Assembly (NCBI GenBank): GCA_905234645.1
Contig: CAJOIS010000007.1
Coordinates: forward strand, 1-63,559
Direction of reading: 5' to 3'
Length of the DNA: 63,559 bases
Source: an uncultured Bacteroidales bacterium
GTDB lineage: Bacteria; Bacteroidota; Bacteroidia; Bacteroidales; F082
Shown in pieces: positions 32,616 to 39,700 of the stretch. The position numbers and the translations under genes were made by a program. Each line of letters begins with the position of its first letter. Within the stretch, counting starts at the first letter, position 1. The notes beneath the pieces were generated by a model. It had not been told where the DNA came from. It searched no databases and saw only the letters and a list, made by a program, of their open reading frames with translations.

Positions 32616-32643
32616 AGAGAGCGGCAATGCCGCTCTCTTTTTG
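32616..32643 (+). terminator. Terminator of the alpha-oxoamine synthase gene
   Basis: Stem AGAGAGCGGC / GCCGCTCTCT with loop AAT (32616-32638) followed by TTTTTG. The T-tract also forms the -33 element of the following marR promoter. Confidence 0.9.
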
Positions 32644-32671
32644 TATAATCGGAATAAATTCCCTATCTTTG
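32641..32671 (+). promoter_or_regulatory. Promoter of the marR-family gene
   Basis: TTG at 32641-32643 and TATCTTTG at 32664-32671, separated by exactly 20 nt: a textbook match to the Bacteroidota housekeeping consensus. The upstream TTTTTG belongs to the preceding terminator. Confidence 0.75.
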
Positions 32672-32710
32672 CATTTTCAACAATTGATATAATCCCAAAA
32701 ATAGGATAAT

Positions 32711-33133
32711 ATGATACTTGTAAAACAAGCGGGCGTATATGTCAATATCTTGAATTGCAGGCTTAAGAAGCATCTCGCCGAGGTGTTCAAGAAGCATGGC
32801 GTCAACCTGACGGCGGAGCAGTACCTGGTCATGGACACACTGTGGAACGAAGGCACACTCACTCAGCAAGCCATTGCTTTCATCATCCAAAAGGACAAGA
32901 ACTCGGTGACGCAATTCATCGACAATCTGGAAAAGAAAGGGCTCGTCACACGTTCTGTGGCCAAGGAAGACCGCCGTGTGAATAACATCGTGGTCACTGA
33001 AAAAGGCATGGCACTCAAGGACTCCACCAAGCAGCTGGCTATCGACACGATGAACAAGGCGTTGGAAGGCATCCCTGAAGAGGATGTGCTGACTTTTGTG
33101 GACGTATTGAAGAAGGTCTGCGCCAATATTTAA
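32711..33133 (+). CDS. MarR-family transcriptional regulator
   Basis: 140 residues. A winged helix is visible from GVNLTAEQYLVMDTLWNEG through LTQQAIAFIIQKDKNSVTQFIDNLEKKGLV to VAKEDRRVNNIVVTEKG, the DRR wing typical of MarR. It is a dimeric DNA-binding repressor whose ligand and target are unknown. It is upstream of the lipoprotein and VTC-domain genes but separated from them by a promoter-like TATTTTTG at 33209. Confidence 0.93.
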   Translation: MILVKQAGVYVNILNCRLKKHLAEVFKKHGVNLTAEQYLVMDTLWNEGTLTQQAIAFIIQKDKNSVTQFIDNLEKKGLVTRSVAKEDRRVNNIVVTEKGMALKDSTKQLAIDTMNKALEGIPEEDVLTFVDVLKKVCANI

Positions 33134-33208
33134 GTCCCATTCAGGCTGTATTTTCGCCGATTGGCATAATAATTGGATGAAAAATGCCGTATCAACACTT
33201 GGTTTTTG

Positions 33209-33216
33209 TATTTTTG
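33209..33216 (+). promoter_or_regulatory. Probable -7 box for the lipoprotein/VTC module
   Basis: TATTTTTG at 33209-33216, 21 bp before the ATG at 33238. No TTG at the proper distance. It excludes the in-frame ATG at 33184 as start. Confidence 0.5.
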
Positions 33217-33237
33217 TACCCCAAATTTTTCAACGAA

Positions 33238-33951
33238 ATGAATAGATTGACAAGTTTTTTGATGGCACTCCTTGCGTTGGCATTGGTGATGCCTTCATGC
33301 AACAAAGGTCCGGGAGAAGGTGGCACAGGTACTGTGCAAGGCTTCGTGAAGCTGGTGCATCATCCCGATGATGATTTCACCTTGACGCCTGATACCATGG
33401 TGGCAGCGAAGACAGATGTCTTCATCGTCTATGGCGACGAGGCATACTTCGGCGATGATGCCGAGACCGGTTCAGATGGAAGGTATCAGTTTGAATACCT
33501 GTTGCCCGGCGACTATACCGTGTTTGCCTATTCCACTTTGCCTTCGGGCGAAAAAATCGCGGTGAGCGAAACTGTGGAACTGAAGCGTGGCGCAACGGTT
33601 GACGTGCCTACCATATATATCCACGACGGCAAGGCCTACGGCACCTCCATCGTCAAGGGACAGGTTCACGCTTCCTATTGGCATAATGGCAGTTGGCAAG
33701 GCGAAGGTTGGGCTTACGAGCACCGTGTCTACATTCGCCGTTTGGGTGAGACCTTGCCTTTCAATGACACCCGTGTGGGTCCAGACGGTTATTTCGCTTT
33801 CCAGAAGCTACAGCCCGGTGTATACGAGGTCTTTACGGTGACGCAGGACTTCAATGAAGTACCCGATTTCGTCTACCAGACCATTACAGTTGACGAGGCA
33901 GGACAAATCTATGAGCTTGAAGAACGGTTTGAAGTGGTAATAAATGTATAA
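33238..33951 (+). CDS. Lipoprotein with two carboxypeptidase-regulatory/CNA-B-like beta domains
   Basis: 237 residues from MNRLTSFLMALLALALVMPSC; C21 is a lipobox cysteine. Two prealbumin-like repeats are visible: VQGFVKLVHH ... TGSDGRYQFEYLLPGDYTVFAYS and IVKGQVHAS ... VGPDGYFAFQKLQPGVYEVFTV, each with the GxYxFxxLxPGxYxV core. Such domains are structural or adhesive in surface lipoproteins. It leads the string of genes to the VTC/DUF4956/DUF2490 module; its stop lies 10 bp before the next start. Confidence 0.8.
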   Translation: MNRLTSFLMALLALALVMPSCNKGPGEGGTGTVQGFVKLVHHPDDDFTLTPDTMVAAKTDVFIVYGDEAYFGDDAETGSDGRYQFEYLLPGDYTVFAYSTLPSGEKIAVSETVELKRGATVDVPTIYIHDGKAYGTSIVKGQVHASYWHNGSWQGEGWAYEHRVYIRRLGETLPFNDTRVGPDGYFAFQKLQPGVYEVFTVTQDFNEVPDFVYQTITVDEAGQIYELEERFEVVINV

Positions 33952-33961
33952 ACAGTTGAAT

Positions 33962-34390
33962 ATGAAAAGATTAGTTTTATTATTGGTTTTTGTTGCTATT
34001 AGTTTTGGTGCTTTCGCACAAGCCGTATCGGATGCCACCATCGCTAAGCGTGAGAACCGTAAGGGTATGGTGCTGAAGGAATGGAACACACCCGCCGGCG
34101 ACAAGCGTGCCTTCCTCGACCGCAAGACGACCTATGATGAAATGGGTCGAAAGATTGAGGAGATCGAATATGCCAGCTATGGCCAGAAGTGGCGCGTGGT
34201 AAGTGAATACCCTGCCAACAGCGACATCACGGCCAAGGTGGTGCGTGAAATCGAGTACAACGACCGCGACAAGGTGGTGCGCATCCGCAAATATGAATAC
34301 GACGAGGACGGCTCCAAGGTGCGCCAGCTCAACTATTATCCGAACGGCAAGCTGGAGTCGGTGAAAACCTTTGAGTATGTGCCCAAATAA
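33962..34390 (+). CDS. Small exported protein, MORN/toxin-like strand repeats
   Basis: 142 residues from MKRLVLLLVFVAISFGAFAQ (signal peptide). The mature protein has repeated strand units (DEMGRKIEEIEYASYG, NDRDKVVRIRKYEYDEDGS, PNGKLESVKTFEY) resembling short MORN- or Rhs-type hairpins. No firm family. It sits between a surface lipoprotein and the VTC gene (6 bp gap to the next start), so it is probably part of the same operon. Confidence 0.65.
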   Translation: MKRLVLLLVFVAISFGAFAQAVSDATIAKRENRKGMVLKEWNTPAGDKRAFLDRKTTYDEMGRKIEEIEYASYGQKWRVVSEYPANSDITAKVVREIEYNDRDKVVRIRKYEYDEDGSKVRQLNYYPNGKLESVKTFEYVPK

Positions 34391-34396
34391 GGCCTG

Positions 34397-35194
34397 ATGG
34401 AGGAGATACTCGGCATAGTGCAAGGCATGAAGCCCATCACGCTTGACGAGATGAGCGGCGTGAAGCTGATGAACCGCATCGACACCAAATATGTGGTGAC
34501 GGAGACACAGCTGCGCGACATCCTTACTTGTATCTGTGATGCCTACTATGCCCAGGAAGTGGAAGGGAATCGTCTGTCGCCTTACAGCACGGTCTATTAC
34601 GACACCCCTGACCTGACGATGTACCTCATCCACCATGACCGCCATCTGGTGCGCGACAAGGTGCGGGTACGTACATACGTCGACTCCCATCTGACTTTCT
34701 GTGAGGTGAAGCACAAGAACAACAAAGGCCGCACGAAAAAGAAGCGTATCGAGGTGGAACCCATCCCCAATATCCTCGACAACCCCGAGGCAGTGAAGTT
34801 CTTGGCTGAGAAACAGCCTTATCCTGTTGATACATTAAGTCCGCATCTTGTCACGATCTTTGACCGTTTCACCTTGGTGAACTACGACAAGACCGAGCGC
34901 CTCACCATCGACTGCAACCTGCGTTTTGAGAACCTGCGCAGCGGCAACACGGCCTCTATGGCCCCTCTGGCAGTGATGGAACTCAAGCAGGACGGACGCG
35001 CCCACTCACAACTGAAAGACGTGCTCTTCGACATGAGAATCAGGCCGTTCAAGTTCAGCAAATACTGTATCGGCACCTGCCTGACGCGCCCCGAGGTGAA
35101 GCAGAACCGATTTAAGAAGAAATTGAGACGAATAGAAAAGTTAAAGAATGACACGAGACACGAGACTGCGAGACACGAGACGTTGGGTCATTGA
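34397..35194 (+). CDS. VTC-domain (polyphosphate polymerase-like) protein
   Basis: 265 residues. MNRIDTKYVVTETQLRDIL, STVYYDTPDLTMYLIHHD, KVRVRTYVDSHLTFCEVKHKNN and MELKQDG form the tunnel-type CYTH/VTC fold with its basic and acidic lining; in yeast Vtc4 this fold makes polyphosphate from ATP. FCEVKHK and AVMELKQ supply the likely metal and phosphate ligands. Bacterial copies usually neighbour DUF4956 membrane proteins, as here. The C-terminal NDTRHETARHETLGH and the TGA stop are encoded by a palindromic repeat (35150-35224), so the native terminus was probably lost or extended. Confidence 0.85.
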   Translation: MEEILGIVQGMKPITLDEMSGVKLMNRIDTKYVVTETQLRDILTCICDAYYAQEVEGNRLSPYSTVYYDTPDLTMYLIHHDRHLVRDKVRVRTYVDSHLTFCEVKHKNNKGRTKKKRIEVEPIPNILDNPEAVKFLAEKQPYPVDTLSPHLVTIFDRFTLVNYDKTERLTIDCNLRFENLRSGNTASMAPLAVMELKQDGRAHSQLKDVLFDMRIRPFKFSKYCIGTCLTRPEVKQNRFKKKLRRIEKLKNDTRHETARHETLGH

Positions 35195-35224
35195 CTCGCG
35201 TCCCGAAGTCCCGCGTCCCGCGTC
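35150..35224. repeat. GACACGAGAC...GTCCCGCGTC inverted repeat overlapping the VTC gene end
   Basis: The left arm is made of GACACGAGAC units (35150-35182), the right arm of CGCGTCCCGAAGTCCCGCGTC units (35193-35224). The left arm encodes the final residues of the VTC-domain protein and the stop at 35192-35194 lies in the loop. Same family as 20474, 27807 and 45261. Confidence 0.9.
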
Positions 35225-35253
35225 AAAAAATCAAATAAACAACAATCAACAAT

Positions 35254-35985
35254 ATGAACCTACTACAAATCAACATGCAGGACTTCGACCCTGACATTGC
35301 CCGCGAATTTGGCGCTGGCGCTACTGGCATGGACTTCCTAGGTGTGCCGCTTTTTGACGCCCAGAGCCTTTGGACGACGCTGATCCGCTTCGTCTTCAAC
35401 TTCCTCGTTTGCTGGGTCATCATCCACTTCTTCTATTACAAGAAGGCCAACCGCAAGGACTATTATTTCACCTTCCTGATGTTTGCCGTGGTCATCTTCC
35501 TCATCATCTCACTGATGGAGAACATGAAGATGAACATTGCCTACGCCTTGGGCCTGTTTGCCATCTTCGGCATGATCCGATATCGAACGGAGACCATCAA
35601 GATTCGCGAGATGACATACCTCTTCGTGGTGATGGGTTTGAGCATCGTCAACGGCATGGCACTTTCGACGAGCTATTCAGAACTCGTCATGGTCAACCTG
35701 CTGACAGTGCTGGTGGTGTGGATTCTTGACGGCACCAAGTTATTGAAGCATACGACGGCCACGAAGATCATTCTTTACGACCGCATCGAAAACACTAAGC
35801 ACGGCAAGGAAGAAGACCTGAAAGCTGACATCGCCGAGCGTACGGGCTTGGAAGTCCAGAAAGTGGAGGTGGGCCATATCGACTACCTGCGTGACGTGGC
35901 TTTTGTAAAGGTGTACTACACGCCTATCGATGGCGAGGTGAATACCATCGACACGATTACCAAACTGAAGAATTTCGAAGAATAG
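35254..35985 (+). CDS. DUF4956 membrane protein
   Basis: 243 residues with about five membrane segments: WTTLIRFVFNFLVCWVIIHF, YYFTFLMFAVVIFLIISLM, MNIAYALGLFAIFGMIRYR, MTYLFVVMGLSIVNGMALS and LVMVNLLTVLVVWIL. A soluble C-terminal domain of about 75 residues follows (KIILYDRIENTKHGKEED onward). RYRTETIKIREMTYLF is the conserved DUF4956 loop. The family partners VTC-domain proteins across bacteria, so an inner-membrane role in polyphosphate or cell-surface polymer handling is inferred, not shown. Its stop overlaps the GTG start of the next gene. Confidence 0.85.
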   Translation: MNLLQINMQDFDPDIAREFGAGATGMDFLGVPLFDAQSLWTTLIRFVFNFLVCWVIIHFFYYKKANRKDYYFTFLMFAVVIFLIISLMENMKMNIAYALGLFAIFGMIRYRTETIKIREMTYLFVVMGLSIVNGMALSTSYSELVMVNLLTVLVVWILDGTKLLKHTTATKIILYDRIENTKHGKEEDLKADIAERTGLEVQKVEVGHIDYLRDVAFVKVYYTPIDGEVNTIDTITKLKNFEE

Positions 35986-36662
35986 TGAAACGGTTGTTCC
36001 TCATAGCGTTGATGACAGCTTCGCTGGCGGCCTTTGCCCAAAGTGAGCGCACGACCGACTTTGGCGGCATCCTTTCCGCTGAGGCCGAGGTGGGCTTAAA
36101 AGGCCCTTTTAGCATGTCGGTGGAGGAGGAGCTGCGCTTTGACCACAACTGCACCCAGTTTGACCGTTGGCTCAACTCGGTGGGTGTGGATTACAGCTGC
36201 CTTCACAATCGCATGAACATTGGTGTCACCGCCGACTACATCCGTCGCCATAACGACCATAGCTATTATGAAAATCGTGGCCGAATCGGCTTGCAGGTGA
36301 CCTATACCGAGGATTACCACCGTTTCAAGTTCCAGGGGCGCAGCAAGGTGATAGGGACGTTTTTTGATGAGTGTACAGGCGAGCATCGCCTCAACCCGAG
36401 GCTGTATTGGCGCAACAGATTAAAGGTCACGTATCAGAAGCCCAACAGCCGCTTCAAGTACAGCCTATCGGCGGAGCTGTTTTGGCTCGTCAACGACCCC
36501 AAGGGCAGTTATATCGACAACCTTAGGACGGTGTTTGCCGTGGACTACCGTTTGGCGCGGCGCTATTCGATTTCGGCATTTGCCCGAATGGACAACGACC
36601 TGCAGGTAAAAGAGCCAGTGGATCGGTTTTTTGTGGGCATGACACTGAAAGCGAAATATTGA
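35985..36662 (+). CDS. DUF2490 outer-membrane barrel-like protein
   Basis: 225 residues from GTG at 35985 (one-base overlap with the DUF4956 stop). Signal peptide MKRLFLIALMTASLAAFAQ. The mature part is a chain of amphipathic strands (FSMSVEEELRFDHN, YSCLHNRMNIGVTADYIRRH, LRTVFAVDYRLARRYSISAFARMD) ending in GMTLKAKY, typical of a small outer-membrane barrel and of DUF2490. Its place as third member of the VTC-DUF4956 operon suggests an envelope-spanning set. Confidence 0.82.
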   Translation: MKRLFLIALMTASLAAFAQSERTTDFGGILSAEAEVGLKGPFSMSVEEELRFDHNCTQFDRWLNSVGVDYSCLHNRMNIGVTADYIRRHNDHSYYENRGRIGLQVTYTEDYHRFKFQGRSKVIGTFFDECTGEHRLNPRLYWRNRLKVTYQKPNSRFKYSLSAELFWLVNDPKGSYIDNLRTVFAVDYRLARRYSISAFARMDNDLQVKEPVDRFFVGMTLKAKY

Positions 36663-36690
36663 ACATCAATCACTTGTGAAAAAAAATGTT

Positions 36691-36720
36691 ACGGCAGCCC
36701 ACAAAAGGGTTGCCGTTATT
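36691..36720 (+). terminator. Terminator after the VTC/DUF4956/DUF2490 operon
   Basis: Arms ACGGCAGCCC (36691-36700) and GGGTTGCCGT (36707-36716) pair with one mismatch around loop ACAAAA, followed by TATTGTTTATTT. The right arm contains the TTG of the downstream promoter. Confidence 0.7.
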
Positions 36721-36739
36721 GTTTATTTGCTTATTTTTG
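36710..36739 (+). promoter_or_regulatory. Promoter of the alpha-2-macroglobulin gene
   Basis: TTG at 36710-36712 and TATTTTTG at 36732-36739 with 19 nt between them, 29 bp before the ATG at 36769. It overlaps the preceding terminator stem. Confidence 0.7.
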
Positions 36740-36768
36740 TCGTGTTGAAAACTAAAAAAGCTTCAAAT

Positions 36769-39700
36769 ATGAAAAAGACTGCCAAAATGAGAATCTTCGC
36801 TGGCGGCATGGCGCTGCTGGCGATGGCATTGTTGCTGCTTGTGCCTTCGTGTGGCAAGAAAAACGGAACCACCAAGCCAAGCGTCATCGTTGAACAACTG
36901 CGCCCCTTGAACGAGGACTTGCTGCCGCTGTTGGACGGCTTCACCTCGGGTGCAATCGCTAAAGGCGAACCTATCGTGGTGCGCTTCAAGAATCCCGAGA
37001 CGATGAAGGTGAAGTACGGCGAACCCTTGCCGGCCAAGGCTTTCAACTTCTCTCCGTCGTTGAAGGGAAAAGCCGTCTGGATTGACGAGACTACAGTCGG
37101 TTTCCAGTACGACGACATCGACCCGAACCAAAACTACACCTGCGACTTCCGCATCAACGAGTTTGTAGAGACTTCCGACACCCAACCTTTGCAGTTCGGC
37201 TTTGCGGTGCGTCGTCAGAACTTCAGCCTCGTGGGTGCCTATCCTGTCTGCACCGAATCCGACAAGATGGATTATAACCTGCGTGTCGCCTTCGTCAACC
37301 CCATTGAAGGCGAGGTGGAGCAAATCGTCGACGCTGGCACGAGAAAAGACTACAACGTGACGGCAACGTCGTTGGGTAACAATCTGTATGACATCGCCAT
37401 CCAAGGAATCAACAGGAAGGATGCGGAGTATATCTTGAAGGTCACTCTGGACGGTTCTTCCATCGAGGCCAAAAAGTCGGTGACCTACGAGTTGCCTGTC
37501 TATGCCAAAAACGACTTCAGACCGGTGCAGTTCGATGTGGACAACACATCGGCTCTGGGCGTCTTGTATTTCACGCAGCCGCTGAAACAAGGCCAAAACC
37601 TCAACGGCTTCGTGAATTTCAACCAAAGGATTGGCTATCGCTCCGATGTCCAAGACAACAAGGTGACTTTCTATTTCGACAAGACCAGCCTCTATCGTTA
37701 TCAGCTTGAGGACCTTAATATGACCGTTGCGTCGGGTATCCGTAGCGCTAATGGACAGGTGCTTCAAGAGGATGTCGACTATGCCTTTGACTTGACGGAC
37801 TATGAGCCCAAGGTGCGTTGGACTGACGATGGTGTCATTATCCCCAATGTGGACGAGACCACGGTCTATTTCGATGCTATCTGCTTGAACTCGGTGACGT
37901 TGAGAATCATCCGTATCTTTGACGACAACATTCTTTCGTTCTTGCAAGACAATGAGTTGAACGAAACCTACGGTGTGCGTAAGGCTGGCCGTCTGGAGAA
38001 GAAGATTCGCCTCCAGATCGACAACCCGTACCCGACGCAGTGGAAGACCTTCCCCATCGTGTTGTCAGACTATGTCAAGGTGGAACCTGGTGCAATGTAT
38101 CAGTTGAGCATCGATTTCGGTCCTGCCGACTATACCTTCGCTTCCGAAGAGATGAGGGCCTTAGAGGCTGAAAATTCCCAAATCGAAGCCGACTATTGGG
38201 ATGGCGAACGCTACGACTATAAAGAATACTGCTACGACGGTGAATGGGGTGATCCCAATGGCTATTACTTCTATAACTATGTGGAGCAAAAGAAGAATAT
38301 CGTCGTCAGCGACCTGGCAGTGACCGCCAAGATGGGCCGCAGCGACATGGTGGATGTCTTCGTCTATAGAATCTCCGACGCCACGCCGGTTTCGGGTGCC
38401 CAAGTGATGGCTTACAATTTCCAGAAGCAGGAACTCGCCAAGGGCAGCACCGACAGCCATGGTTATGCTCGCTTGGAATGCGCCAACCGTCCCGCCTTTG
38501 TGGTGGCCACGGATAGGAAAGGCAGCAAGTCTGTCCTTAAGCTGAGCGATGGCAATGCATTGTCGTACAGCCGCTTTGACGTTTCCGGCGAGTCGGTTGA
38601 CAAGGGCGTCTCAGGCTTCGCCTATACCAACAGAGGCGTTTGGCGTCCAGGCGACGAGATCCAAATCAACTTGATGCTTAACGACTTGGACAATGCACTT
38701 CCGGAGAATTATCCTGTGGTGCTTGAAGTCACCGATGCTACAGGTCGTCTCTATGCCAAGCAGGTGAACACCAAGCCCGTGAACGACCTCTATTGCTTCC
38801 GCGTGCCGACTAACGTCAGCGACGAGACGGGTCTCTGGCTGGCTCGTTTCAAGGTGGGCAACAGCGTCATCACCAAGAACCTTCGCGTGGAAACGGTGAA
38901 GCCCAACCGCCTGGAGATTAACTTCGACCTGCCTGAGGTGGTCAGCCTCTCCAACAACGACCATGTCGCTTTGACCTCAAGATGGCTCAACGGCATGAAA
39001 GCCAATGGCTTGAAGGCTGAGGTCGACGTGGTGCTGCGTGGCGGCCTGACCTCATTCAAGAACTTCAAGAACTATACCTTCGTCAACGAGACGCAGAGCT
39101 TCGAGCCTCAAGAGATTTCGCTGTATAGCGGAAAACTCAACTCGGAAGGCGTTGCCGATGTGGGCTTTGGTCCCATGGATGACATCTACGCTTCGCAGAT
39201 GATGAACGGCACCTTCACGGTGAAGGTCTTCGAACCGGGCGGCGACTTCAGCATTGCCTCGTTCAAGGGACAGATTTCACCTTATCGTCGTTATGTGGGT
39301 GTGGAACTGCCTGAGACTACGTCTAAATACGGTAGTTACTACGACACCGACAAGGATTGGAAGTTCAACATTGCCATGGTAGACGAGAAGGGAACAGCCT
39401 ATAATTCGGCTGTGGTCCTTGAATATGCACTCTATAGGTTGGATTCCTACTGGTGGTGGTCGAGCGAGGATGAATGGTCCTTGCAACGTTATGCCTCTGG
39501 TACCTACAAGGCTCCTGTGCAGAACGGCACCTTGACCTGCAACGGCACGACCTCGGTCAGCTTCAACATCCCGGACGACAAATGGGGTAGCTACCTCTTC
39601 GTCGTCAACGACAAGCAGGGCGGCAATATGTTCGCTAAGGTCATCTCCTTCGACTGGGGCTATGGACACTCCTCTTCGGCATCAGGTGCCCCGGCACAGC

